Shown here: piece by piece, positions 53,305 to 61,528 of the stretch
How positions within the stretch are numbered: the first letter of the stretch is position 1
Layout: the number at the start of each line of letters is the position of its first letter
Assembly: GCF_000425225.1 (NCBI RefSeq)
Contig: NZ_KE384330.1
Coordinates: forward strand, 101,185-165,184
Origin: Pontibacillus marinus BH030004 = DSM 16465
GTDB lineage: Bacteria > Bacillota > Bacilli > Bacillales > BH030062
Reading direction: 5' to 3'
DNA length: 64,000 nt
Made by a program: the position numbers and the translations under genes
The notes under the pieces: generated by a model
The model's database searches: none
The model's input: only the letters and a program-made list of their open reading frames with translations
What the model was told of the DNA's origin: nothing

Positions 53305-54054
53305 ATGTTATCAGGAGAAGTTATTGCTGTAACAAGTGGAAAAGGTGGGGTAGGAAAGTCAACCGTTTCCGTCAACTTAGCCATTGCTCTAGCTCGTAAA
53401 GGATTGGATGTCGCGCTTATAGACCTTGATATTTACGGGTTCAGTGTTCCTAAAATGATGAATCTTAGCAATCGACCGAAAACCTTCAATGGACGAATTA
53501 TTCCAATTGAGTCACATGGCGTAAAGGTTATGTCTATGGGATTCCTCGTAAAAGATAATGACCCCGTCGTATGGAGAGGACCGATGCTTGGAAAGATGGT
53601 TGAACATTTTAAAAATGATGTAACGTGGGGGAAATTAGACTATTGTATCATTGATATGCCACCAGGCACGGGAGATGTTGCTTTAGACTTACATCACCAT
53701 ATCCCACAAAGTAAAGAAATTATCGTTACAACCCCTCATCAGACGGCATCACTTGTGGCTGAGCGAGCAGGAAAAATGACGATTAAAGCCAATCATGACA
53801 TTTTAGGAATCGTAGAAAACATGTCTTATTTTCAACCCAAGGATCAGAGTGAAAAATACTATATTTTCGGAAAAGATGGAGGAGACCTATTAGCTGATAC
53901 ATTAAACTCAGACGTATTAGCTCGATTACCAATTGAAGAACCAAATGAGTCGTCTCAAACCCCATCCATTTATGCAGAAAACACAAACCTTTGTCACCAT
54001 TATGATCACTTAGCTACAAGAGTTGATGAGAAGATTGCACATAAAGCTCATTAA
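53305..54054 (+). CDS. Mrp/SalA-like P-loop ATPase lacking the cluster-binding cysteines
   Basis: A 249-aa Mrp/NBP35-family ATPase. The deviant Walker [11 protein letters not shown] begins at residue 11, with [10 protein letters not shown] and [12 protein letters not shown] following. The N-terminal MIP18-type domain of full Mrp is absent, and the CxxC pair that holds the bridging Fe-S cluster is missing: after ENMSYF comes [17 protein letters not shown]. In this it resembles B. subtilis SalA. It is divergent from the nitrate reductase operon, so a part in maturation is possible. GAGGTG precedes the ATG. Confidence 0.88.
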   Translation: MLSGEVIAVTSGKGGVGKSTVSVNLAIALARKGLDVALIDLDIYGFSVPKMMNLSNRPKTFNGRIIPIESHGVKVMSMGFLVKDNDPVVWRGPMLGKMVEHFKNDVTWGKLDYCIIDMPPGTGDVALDLHHHIPQSKEIIVTTPHQTASLVAERAGKMTIKANHDILGIVENMSYFQPKDQSEKYYIFGKDGGDLLADTLNSDVLARLPIEEPNESSQTPSIYAENTNLCHHYDHLATRVDEKIAHKAH

Positions 54055-54057
54055 TAC

Positions 54058-54096
54058 GAAACCCATGTCCAACACAAGAAGGGACATGGGTTTTTA
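54058..54096 (+). terminator. Terminator of the Mrp-like gene
   Basis: AAACCCATGTCC pairs with GGACATGGGTTT, followed by TT. Confidence 0.9.
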
Positions 54097-54119
54097 AATG
54101 GATTTATCTAGACCAAAAC

Positions 54120-54836
54120 CTACAACAATATCATTAAAACAACAAGGAAATACAATGAATTTATAATCTCGATAATACCAGTTTGCATAATCGTAAGTTT
54201 CTTGCCATATAGAAAAAAAGCTCTAATCATACTTGGTATAAAGGGGGTCATCCAGATGAAAGAACCCGTAATTATGATAGGTCCCACGATTAATAGAATG
54301 TGATACATCCAAGAGTACCATCTAAATTTTACATTCTTCTTTTCCCGAATCATGGTTTTAATAAAAAATGTACTCCCTAAGAAAAATAAAAATGATAAAA
54401 GAACTACACTCCACCCTTTCAAATCCAATATTCCTGCCCCAAGATAATAGCTTGCTGCTCCACCTACACAAAACACAATAATGGCTGTTACATCATTAGC
54501 AAATGCACGCTCTTTTTTCTTCTTAGTATAGTAAATATTAATGAGAAATAAAGGCAACATGAACAACCCAAAGATCATCATTCTCCATTCATTAAGGAGT
54601 ACGACAACAAGAAATAGCATAGCAATCCCCATATAAATTCCTGTCCATTTCAAATGAAGGTCCCTTTTCTTCCCTTTAATAAGCATAAGAATGGGATACG
54701 TAGATAAATAAAGTCCCAACCAGCCAATCAGTAGTGGAATGTGAACCCAGGTGAATTCACTTGACGTCATACCTAAAATAAAGGGAACAAGTAGCATGGC
54801 CCATGCTCCATGTTGTTTCGGTAATAATAACTTCAT
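54120..54836 (-). CDS. ywiC: YwiC-like membrane protein
   Basis: A 238-aa protein with about seven or eight helices. The N-terminus LLLPKQHGAWAMLLVPFILG is the YwiC-family signature. In B. subtilis ywiC lies beside fnr and narGHJI; it is again in a nitrate-respiration cluster here and has an Fnr box with a perfect -10 upstream. The biochemical role is unknown to me. Confidence 0.9.
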   Translation of the reverse strand: MKLLLPKQHGAWAMLLVPFILGMTSSEFTWVHIPLLIGWLGLYLSTYPILMLIKGKKRDLHLKWTGIYMGIAMLFLVVVLLNEWRMMIFGLFMLPLFLINIYYTKKKKERAFANDVTAIIVFCVGGAASYYLGAGILDLKGWSVVLLSFLFFLGSTFFIKTMIREKKNVKFRWYSWMYHILLIVGPIIITGSFIWMTPFIPSMIRAFFLYGKKLTIMQTGIIEIINSLYFLVVLMILL

Positions 54837-54866
54837 CTCTTCACCTTCTTTTATAAGTATAGGTTT

Positions 54867-54936
54867 ATTATAAACTCAGAAGCAGATTGAGGATGTGATG
54901 TATTTCACTTACTTTGAACCTATCTTTTTATACGAT
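54867..54936. promoter_or_regulatory. Divergent Fnr promoter for ywiC and the radical SAM gene
   Basis: One box, TGTGA-TGTATT-TCACT (54894-54909), has a -10 hexamer exactly 21 bases away on each side: TATAAT on the minus strand (54867-54872) toward ywiC and TACGAT on the plus strand (54931-54936) toward the gene at 54966. Confidence 0.85.
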
Positions 54937-54965
54937 TGACTAAAAGATAAGTGGGAGTGGTTTAG

Positions 54966-56099
54966 ATGAAGAACAGAGACTTTAATAAAAATCCTTTTAT
55001 TGTAATCTGGGAATTAACAAGAGCTTGTGAATTACATTGTCTTCACTGTCGAGCAGAAGCCCAATACAAACGTCATCCACTAGAACTTGATTTTGAGGAA
55101 GGTAAACAATTAATTGATTCAATCTATGAAATGGATAACCCCATGTTGGTCTTTACCGGTGGAGACCCGTTAATGAGACCAGATGTGTATGATATTGCCT
55201 CCTATGCGATCCAAAAGGGGGTTCGTGTATCTATGACACCTAGTGCAACCCCAAATGTGACCAAAGAAGCCATCAAAAAAGCGAAAGATATTGGTCTGTC
55301 ACGATGGGCTTTTAGTTTAGATGGACCGAATGCTGAGATCCATGATCATTTTCGAGGAACTTCAGGATCATATGATTTAACAATGAACGCCATTGACTAT
55401 ATCCATGAACTAAAACTTCCATTACAAATAAACACGGTTATCTCCCGATACAATATCGATTTCTTAGAGGACATGGCCTCGTTAATTGAACAGTTAGATT
55501 GTGTGCTTTGGAGTGTCTTTTTCCTTGTTCCTACCGGAAGAGGTCAAAGCAAAGATATGATCTCACCAGTCGAGCACGAAAAAGTTTTTCGCTGGCTTAA
55601 TGATTTAAGCAACCGAGTATCATTTGATATCAAAACCACTGCTGCCCAGCACTATAGACGAGTGGTGATTTCAGATAAAATGCGTAGAAACAATGACAAG
55701 GATAAAGAAATTATGTACTCCAATGCTTTGCATGAGGGGAAAACAGGACAATTTGATGGCCTTGGACGGGCACCACATGGTGTGAATGATGGAAATGGTT
55801 TTGTGTTTATCTCTCATATTGGAGATGTTTATCCAAGTGGCCTTCTACCCATTAAGGCGGGAAATGTACGAGAAACACCTTTACCAGATATTTATAGAAA
55901 TTCACCTATTTTTAAAGAATTACGAAATCCCGACTTATATAAGGGAAAATGTGGTCAATGTGAATTCCGCTATGTTTGCGGTGGTTCTCGATCTCGGGCA
56001 TACGCCTTAACAGGGGATTATTTAGAGAGTGAACCTGCATGTGTTTATATTCCACAAAGTATGAGAGGAAACAAGACTACATCTGAATCAAATCAATAG
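54966..56099 (+). CDS. Radical SAM/SPASM protein, NirJ/AhbC-like
   Basis: A 377-aa protein. The SAM cluster cysteines are Cys21, 25 and 28 (CELHCLHC), with FTGGDPLMRPD following. The C-terminal SPASM region has CGQCEFRYVCGGSRSRAY and a final cysteine in SEPACVY. This layout is that of the haem-modifying NirJ and AhbC group and of the TIGR04053-type Bacillus proteins. No nirS or other haem-d1 genes are in the window, so a d1 role is unproven. It is cotranscribed with a Crp/Fnr regulator 14 bases downstream. Confidence 0.85.
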   Translation: MKNRDFNKNPFIVIWELTRACELHCLHCRAEAQYKRHPLELDFEEGKQLIDSIYEMDNPMLVFTGGDPLMRPDVYDIASYAIQKGVRVSMTPSATPNVTKEAIKKAKDIGLSRWAFSLDGPNAEIHDHFRGTSGSYDLTMNAIDYIHELKLPLQINTVISRYNIDFLEDMASLIEQLDCVLWSVFFLVPTGRGQSKDMISPVEHEKVFRWLNDLSNRVSFDIKTTAAQHYRRVVISDKMRRNNDKDKEIMYSNALHEGKTGQFDGLGRAPHGVNDGNGFVFISHIGDVYPSGLLPIKAGNVRETPLPDIYRNSPIFKELRNPDLYKGKCGQCEFRYVCGGSRSRAYALTGDYLESEPACVYIPQSMRGNKTTSESNQ

Positions 56100-56113
56100 A
56101 GAGGTGTAAAAGA

Positions 56114-56806
56114 ATGAATCGTAATGATGTCAAAGATCATTTCCGAACTGTACCCTTATTTAAAGAATTATCAGAAGCAGAACTAGACCCTTTCATTGAA
56201 ATCTCATCTTGTCGAATCTATAACCCTAGATCTATCGTGTTTATGCAAGAGGATAAACTAGATCGAGTATTTTTCATACATTCCGGAACTGTAAAGATTT
56301 ACAAAACGGATCATACTGGCAAGGAACAAATTGTGTCTGTTTTACAAGCCGGTGAGATGTTTCCTCACGCAGGGTTCTTTAGGGGAGGTGATTTTCCAGC
56401 CAATGCAGAGATCGTGGAAAAGGCTCAGTTAATTGTGACGCCAATCAAAGAATTTGAGAATATTCTTATTTTACATCCGGAGCTTTGTATCAAGTTATTT
56501 CGCGTACTCGGAGAAAAGATTATTGATTTACACGATCGCCTGGAAGAAAAAATCCTAAATAATACGTATGAGCAAGTCATCAAGCTATTAATTCGCCTCT
56601 CTAAAACGAATGGTCATAAATCAGGTGATTATTATACCATCACGACACACTTCACAAACCGAGAACTTGCCAATATGATTGGTACAACAAGAGAAACAGT
56701 TAGTCGAACAATAAACCAATTAAAGAAAAGAAATCTGTTACAGATGGATGATAAGGAATGTTACATCATACACCCAGATACATTAGAAAGGGAGATTATC
56801 GTCTAA
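56114..56806 (+). CDS. Second Crp/Fnr-family regulator, no Fe-S cysteines
   Basis: A 230-aa protein: cyclic-nucleotide-binding-like domain (VFFIHSGTVKIYK, GEMFPHAGFF) then helix-turn-helix (TNRELANMIGTTRETVSRTI). The Cys cluster of Fnr is absent, so it does not hold a 4Fe-4S cluster in that way. It may sense NO, haem or redox state; NnrR/Dnr-like regulators often sit near NO reductases. It follows the NirJ-like gene in one operon and precedes ric. Confidence 0.88.
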   Translation: MNRNDVKDHFRTVPLFKELSEAELDPFIEISSCRIYNPRSIVFMQEDKLDRVFFIHSGTVKIYKTDHTGKEQIVSVLQAGEMFPHAGFFRGGDFPANAEIVEKAQLIVTPIKEFENILILHPELCIKLFRVLGEKIIDLHDRLEEKILNNTYEQVIKLLIRLSKTNGHKSGDYYTITTHFTNRELANMIGTTRETVSRTINQLKKRNLLQMDDKECYIIHPDTLEREIIV

Positions 56807-56849
56807 ACCTCATGGTGTTCACAGAATGTTAGAAAATCTACCGACGAAT

Positions 56850-56892
56850 TGTGACTCATATCACAAGATCGTAAGCGTATCATTGATATGCT
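56850..56892 (+). promoter_or_regulatory. Fnr-type promoter of ric
   Basis: Perfect TGTGA-CTCATA-TCACA (56850-56865), 21 bases, TATGCT (56887-56892), 42 bases before the ric ATG. Confidence 0.87.
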
Positions 56893-56933
56893 TTTTCTAG
56901 AAACACATTCAAACCATTTATGGAGGGATCATC

Positions 56934-57635
56934 ATGCAACAAACCTTTAGCGAAGCGTCCATCATCCGAGATATTGTCACTCAATTCCCAAAAGCCAGTG
57001 ATCTGTTTAAGTCCTATCGAATTGATTTCTGTTGTGGGGGTAACCGCCCGCTTGTTGAAGCGATCCAGGAAAGAGGATTATCTTCTGAGGAAGTAGTGAA
57101 TCAATTAAACACACTCTATAAAGATTCAAAGGCATTACAAGAAACAAACATTGATTGGAATTCATCTTCTTCGCAAGAATTAATTGATCACATCATTCAA
57201 AAACATCACAAGTACTTAAATGAAGAATTGCCACAGCTAAGCCCCTATGTCACTAAAGTATTCCGTGTACATGGGCAATCACAGCCACACCTGGGCACAA
57301 TCCATATACTATTTAATGAACTCAAGAAAGAGCTTGAGCAACACCTTATAAAAGAAGAATCAGAAGACTTCCCTTTACTTCTTGAATACGAACAAATTCC
57401 AACCATTGAAAATCGAGAGAAATTAATGAGAGTGGTGGAAAGCTTAGAGGAAGAACATGCGCATGCTGGAAATCTTCTTAAGGAGATTCGTCAAGTTACG
57501 AATGACTTCACACCTCCCCAAGATGCATGTGGCACGTATCGCCTCGTCTATCAACGACTAGAAGCACTGGAACAAGATTTATTCGAGCACATTCACTTAG
57601 AAAATAATATCTTATTTCCAAGAGCCGTTTCCTAA
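56934..57635 (+). CDS. ric: Iron-sulfur cluster repair di-iron protein Ric (ScdA/YtfE)
   Basis: A 233-aa protein that restores Fe-S clusters damaged by NO or peroxide. The N-terminal ScdA_N domain has FCCGGNRPL (Cys33, Cys34). The hemerythrin-like domain carries the His/Glu iron ligands (IDHIIQKHHKYL, HGQSQPHLGTIH, EEEHAHAGNLL, FEHIHLENNILFPRA). TGGAGGG precedes the ATG. Its Fnr promoter and place next to NO-handling genes fit protection from nitrosative stress. Confidence 0.95.
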   Translation: MQQTFSEASIIRDIVTQFPKASDLFKSYRIDFCCGGNRPLVEAIQERGLSSEEVVNQLNTLYKDSKALQETNIDWNSSSSQELIDHIIQKHHKYLNEELPQLSPYVTKVFRVHGQSQPHLGTIHILFNELKKELEQHLIKEESEDFPLLLEYEQIPTIENREKLMRVVESLEEEHAHAGNLLKEIRQVTNDFTPPQDACGTYRLVYQRLEALEQDLFEHIHLENNILFPRAVS

Positions 57636-57657
57636 ACGAAATCGAATAAGCACGACA

Positions 57658-57696
57658 AGAAACTCTAGCAACCATTCATGTTGCTAGAGTTTTCTA
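57658..57696 (+). terminator. ric terminator
   Basis: AAACTCTAGCAAC pairs with GTTGCTAGAGTTT around CATTCAT, followed by TCT. Confidence 0.85.
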
Positions 57697-57731
57697 TTCC
57701 TGTTACGTTTTCAGATTAGCTATTCTGCACC

Positions 57732-58289
57732 TCATTCATATTGAGAGGGGTCCGTAAAGGTAGTGTATAACAGATAAATTGCAATACACACACCCATGGC
57801 TGCAGACCCCCAGCCAAGTGTGATTTGATCAATGAGCAAGTAGTTGTTGCACAATTGTTGGGTTACATTCAGATATAGCCATCCCATGCTTAAAAACAAT
57901 ATTGTGAACAAGATGAAGACAGAATTTTTTAATGTAACATTAAGTCTCTTCCAACTGTCATAGAGGGGCACTCCCGCTAATAAGAATAAGCTCATAAACT
58001 TAAATACTTCTACACTTGGATACGTTAATGCATCATCCATAGTCCGAGGAATACTCCAATAGACTGCGATGATGACAAATAACGTAATTCCGGGTATTCC
58101 ATTACCATTCCACTTTTCCCAAAAATGAGGGAAATGTATTTGAAAGTAACGACCAAATAAGGCCCCAGCAATAACCAACAAAGGCATTTGCATGTGCATA
58201 TGAATAATCATAATGGATTCTAATAATGTCACTACAGGAGGAAGGGATAAAACGATAAAAAGTAAAAGGCCGATTAAAGATTGTTTCAT
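57732..58289 (-). CDS. Polytopic membrane protein of the NO reductase-like operon
   Basis: A 185-aa protein with about five helices. Helix 1-2 has IIHMHMQMPLLVIAGALF, which resembles the His/Met-rich segment of CtaG-type copper oxidase assembly factors and of DUF1404 proteins. It overlaps the SCO gene by 4 bases and closes the operon. A role in copper delivery is a reasonable inference from context only. Confidence 0.75.
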   Translation of the reverse strand: MKQSLIGLLLFIVLSLPPVVTLLESIMIIHMHMQMPLLVIAGALFGRYFQIHFPHFWEKWNGNGIPGITLFVIIAVYWSIPRTMDDALTYPSVEVFKFMSLFLLAGVPLYDSWKRLNVTLKNSVFILFTILFLSMGWLYLNVTQQLCNNYLLIDQITLGWGSAAMGVCIAIYLLYTTFTDPSQYE

Positions 58290-58918
58290 TTCTTTCCTCC
58301 CCCTTGTTCAAGTAGTTCAACAATTGTATCCGCAGCTTCTTCAATTTTTGTATAATCCATGACCTCTGTAAGAGCACCCTTTTGATTTACTAAATAAAAG
58401 GCTGAGTTATGTGCGAAATTCCCATTCTCATCGGGAATTACAATAACACCGAACACATCTAATAACGATTCTAATTCTACTGGGTTCGGAATTCTTGCCA
58501 TCCTCCATGTCTCTCCATCACTCTTGAAGTATTTTTGATAGGATCGTAACGTAGCTGGACCATCACGATCTGTGTCAAAACTAATACTTAAAAATACAAT
58601 GTCTTCTCCTAAGTATGTCTTCGGAATACGCTCATAGACACGTTCCATATTTCTCTCTAGCTGAGGACAGACTGTTGAGCAAGCTGTGTAAAAAAACGTC
58701 ACCAACATATATTTCCCTTTAAATGTAGAGGAGAGGTATGATTGACCTTCACTATCCTCTAATGTTATTTCCGGAAACTGAGGTTTTTCCTCCATTAATT
58801 GATTCACTCTAGCCCCCTCTGCAGTAAATACTTGAAACCCATCTGTTCCTAGATAGAACAATGTACCTCCAAACAGTAATACAAGTACCATGGCCAATCC
58901 TTGATTGTTATTCACCAC
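58286..58918 (-). CDS. SCO1/SenC-type copper chaperone
   Basis: A 210-aa thioredoxin-fold protein with an N-terminal membrane anchor (LAMVLVLLFGGTLFYLG). The copper ligands are Cys80 and Cys84 (CSTVC) and His170 (HNSAFYLV). It loads the CuA site of subunit II. I chose the GTG at 58918, since AGGAGAGGGGGG lies just upstream; the longer frame overlaps the end of the preceding gene. Confidence 0.92.
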   Translation of the reverse strand: MVNNNQGLAMVLVLLFGGTLFYLGTDGFQVFTAEGARVNQLMEEKPQFPEITLEDSEGQSYLSSTFKGKYMLVTFFYTACSTVCPQLERNMERVYERIPKTYLGEDIVFLSISFDTDRDGPATLRSYQKYFKSDGETWRMARIPNPVELESLLDVFGVIVIPDENGNFAHNSAFYLVNQKGALTEVMDYTKIEEAADTIVELLEQGGGKK

Positions 58919-58986
58919 TATCCCCCCTCTCCTATTGTTGAAAAAAATAGAGAGATAGCCTATGAACAGACTACCTCTTTGTTTTA

Positions 58987-60666
58987 TTACCACGTTTTAA
59001 TAGGTGGAGACCCTGGAGGCGCATTGATCGTGAAATCCACGATTGGAATTACATACCCCATGGCAATCAGTAATAGCATAATCACTATCCAATTCCCCCA
59101 ACGTTCCGTCCAATATGGAGTATAGGTATCATGTTCTTCCCTTTCAGCGATCGGAAATTCTGTTTTCCCTTTCGGCGCTCGAAACATGAGATGAAAAACA
59201 GCATACACTTGCAACAGGACACCTACGATTAATAGAACCCCACCAATTGCGATAAGGATCATGAATGGATCCCATCCCATTGCAGTGGCACTCTCTCCAT
59301 AAGTGGTATAAGACGTTCTGCGTGGTGCACCAAGTAACCCAACATAGTGCATGGACCCAGCCATAAACAGCATACCAACTGTCCAAATGAACGTCTGAAT
59401 TACCCCTAAGCGATTGATCTTCGGTGTTAATGTGCGATTAGAAATATAAGGGACTAACCAATAGGTAATCCCAAAGAACGTTAAGATAACCGAAGTTCCT
59501 ACCGTTATGTGAAAATGTCCTACAATCCACATCGTGTTATGCACGACTTGATTCAATTGGTTCGTTGATTGAACAATCCCACCAGCGCCCCCGACTATAA
59601 AGGCAATCATTGCAATCATTGGGGCTAAGAACCGAACATCACCCCAAGGCAATTTTTTGTACCAACCTAATAAACCTTTTCCACCTTGCTTCCGACCTGT
59701 CCGTTCAAATACAGAGAACATCGCATAAGCCGTCATTAAAGATGGAAACGCGATTGATAGACTCATAAAGACATGCAAGAATTTCACTTCCTGAGAAATT
59801 CCGGGATCAACGATTTGATGATGAAACCCGCCCGGTATATTCATAACAACAAGCAAAATAACTACAATCCGAGTTAATGTATCACTAAAACGGCGACCTC
59901 CAATAACTTTCGGAACAATGACATACCACGCAGAGACTGCTGTCAGATACCATATGTTAACCAACGTATGTCCAAATGCCCAAAACAGAGTCCGACTTAA
60001 CATCACATTAATCGTTTCCACCCATCCAAAAGCCCAAGGAATAATCATAAAGACTTCTATTGCTACAGGGATACTCCCAAAAAACAAGAGAACAAATACA
60101 CCCGTTGCAAAGAATGAAAAGATCGGTAAATTTTGTCCTCGATTATTTTTTCTCCAATGAGCAACATTGATGAACGCCCCAAATGCACACATCCAAACTC
60201 CTAAAACAATAAGCACTAATCCAATGTAGAAATAAGGAGATGCGGCCATTGGAGGGTAGAACGTATATAAAACAGATGCTTGATTTAACAGAATTGGGAT
60301 AACGGCAAACACAAAACCCACGATCTTCAAACTAAATCCAATCCACGCCATCTTTCTTACTTTTGGCAGAAGACCTCCTAAAGTATGAGACAAGCCCGCA
60401 TAAAAATAACCGATTGTAAAGAAGGCCGTTAACACAAGAACTAATAACACTCCATGAGCTGTTAAAACTTGATAATAATTTAACCAATAGGGCAGTTCTA
60501 ACATTCCTGCACGATTAAGCCCTTGCAATAACCCTAATATCCCGCCAAGCAGTAATGCTACAAAAGCTACAAATAGATATGATTTCGATATTCTAGCATC
60601 CTCTCGCTGAAGTCCCATGTACCGATTTACTTTTTGTATATAGGATTCCTTAAGTGCTGTTTCCAT
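58987..60666 (-). CDS. Haem-copper enzyme subunit I of ba3 type, probable CuA-dependent nitric oxide reductase
   Basis: A 559-aa protein with 13 or so helices, collinear with Thermus ba3 oxidase subunit I. Haem and CuB ligands are all present: His71, His233, His282/283, His384 and His386. At position 237, where oxygen reductases have the Tyr cross-linked to His233, this protein has Asn (GHTLVNIW), and the K-path Tyr244 is Val; Tyr248, Ser309 and Thr312 remain. Loss of the active-site Tyr is the mark of NO reductases, and CuA-containing NO reductases of this subfamily (CuANOR/bNOR) are known in Bacillus azotoformans. The Fnr promoter and ric support this. An oxygen reductase with an unusual site is the alternative. 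Confidence 0.85.
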   Translation of the reverse strand: METALKESYIQKVNRYMGLQREDARISKSYLFVAFVALLLGGILGLLQGLNRAGMLELPYWLNYYQVLTAHGVLLVLVLTAFFTIGYFYAGLSHTLGGLLPKVRKMAWIGFSLKIVGFVFAVIPILLNQASVLYTFYPPMAASPYFYIGLVLIVLGVWMCAFGAFINVAHWRKNNRGQNLPIFSFFATGVFVLLFFGSIPVAIEVFMIIPWAFGWVETINVMLSRTLFWAFGHTLVNIWYLTAVSAWYVIVPKVIGGRRFSDTLTRIVVILLVVMNIPGGFHHQIVDPGISQEVKFLHVFMSLSIAFPSLMTAYAMFSVFERTGRKQGGKGLLGWYKKLPWGDVRFLAPMIAMIAFIVGGAGGIVQSTNQLNQVVHNTMWIVGHFHITVGTSVILTFFGITYWLVPYISNRTLTPKINRLGVIQTFIWTVGMLFMAGSMHYVGLLGAPRRTSYTTYGESATAMGWDPFMILIAIGGVLLIVGVLLQVYAVFHLMFRAPKGKTEFPIAEREEHDTYTPYWTERWGNWIVIMLLLIAMGYVIPIVDFTINAPPGSPPIKTW

Positions 60667-60678
60667 TGCTGTCCCCCC

Positions 60679-61140
60679 TTATTTCACATTAATAGTTGTA
60701 CTCATTAATTGATGGCCTGCACCACAATACTCATTACATAAAACCAAGTATTCACCAGGACGATCAAATGTCTGAGTGATTTTTTGTATATGACCAGGCA
60801 TAACCATAGCATTAATATTTGTTCCAGCTACCTGAAAACCATGCGTTACGTCTTTTGAAGTTAAAATAAAATGAACTGTTGCACCTGCAGGAATTTCTAT
60901 ATCACTTGGATTAAAACTAAATATTTGCATCGTCATAACAACTTCATATTCATTTTCTCCAATCTTTTTAATCCCTGGTTGATCGAATGGTGCTGTTTCA
61001 TCTACCTTCTGTGGATCGATTGTCTCACCGTGACTAGGTGGCCCCATTTCCAAAGCAAAGGTTTGATATCCTGTAGCAAGCATAAAAGCCATCAACATAC
61101 CAAAACTTAAAGCAAGCCATATCATTTCAGATTTACTCAT
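60679..61140 (-). CDS. CuA-containing subunit II of the ba3/NOR-type enzyme
   Basis: A 153-aa protein with one N-terminal helix and a cupredoxin domain outside the membrane. CuA ligands are His100, Cys135, Glu137 (backbone), Cys139, His143 and Met146 (CNEYCGAGHQLM). It accepts electrons, probably from a cytochrome c, and passes them to subunit I, 12 bases downstream. Confidence 0.93.
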   Translation of the reverse strand: MSKSEMIWLALSFGMLMAFMLATGYQTFALEMGPPSHGETIDPQKVDETAPFDQPGIKKIGENEYEVVMTMQIFSFNPSDIEIPAGATVHFILTSKDVTHGFQVAGTNINAMVMPGHIQKITQTFDRPGEYLVLCNEYCGAGHQLMSTTINVK

Positions 61141-61152
61141 GTCTATCCCCCC

Positions 61153-61305
61153 TTATATTCGAAACATATAAAGTCCGTATAAAATGATATACGTAACCAA
61201 AATCACTGCAGCCAACACACCAAGAGAAAAATATGTTCCTTTCGATGAAGTCTTAGGTTCTTGGTCTAAATCTTCATTGTGATCCAAGCCTGAATCTGCT
61301 GCCAT
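61153..61305 (-). CDS. 50-aa single-helix protein, candidate subunit IIa of the ba3/NOR-type enzyme
   Basis: A short frame: MAADSGLDHNEDLDQEPK, then an 18-20 residue hydrophobic helix (YFSLGVLAAVILVTYIILYG) and a short basic end. AAGGGG lies 8-9 bases before the ATG, and the stop is 12 bases before subunit II. The size, single helix and place match the small subunit IIa of ba3 enzymes. It is the first gene behind the Fnr promoter. Confidence 0.8.
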   Translation of the reverse strand: MAADSGLDHNEDLDQEPKTSSKGTYFSLGVLAAVILVTYIILYGLYMFRI

Positions 61306-61337
61306 TGAAATCAGCCCCTTTATCTAGATTTGTCTTC

Positions 61338-61380
61338 AGCTTAATTGATAACCATTTTCAATGATGTGAAATAAATCACA
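61338..61380 (-). promoter_or_regulatory. Fnr-type promoter of the NO reductase-like operon
   Basis: Perfect TGTGA-TTTATT-TCACA (61365-61380, minus strand), 21 bases, TAAGCT (61338-61343), 32 bases before the first ATG. Confidence 0.85.
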
Positions 61381-61487
61381 GGGGATGATATGCAAAGCTT
61401 TAAAACATGTGCTAGCTTTAGAGGATCAGAGGTTTTTGACAATTCGGTGAACATAAAAAAAGATGAGGCTTAGCTACTATCTTCAAA

Positions 61488-61521
61488 CAAAAATCCGCAT
61501 GTTCAGTTGAACATGCGGATT
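61488..61521 (-). terminator. Terminator of the lipoprotein gene
   Basis: AATCCGCATGTTC pairs with GAACATGCGGATT around AACT, followed by TTT. Confidence 0.92.
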
Positions 61522-61528
61522 ATCGAGG

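Noticed and set aside
58987-60666. Simple call of ba3-type cytochrome c oxidase
   Set aside because: Asn at position 237 replaces the cross-linked Tyr and the gene is in an Fnr-controlled nitrate/NO island, so NO reductase is the better reading.
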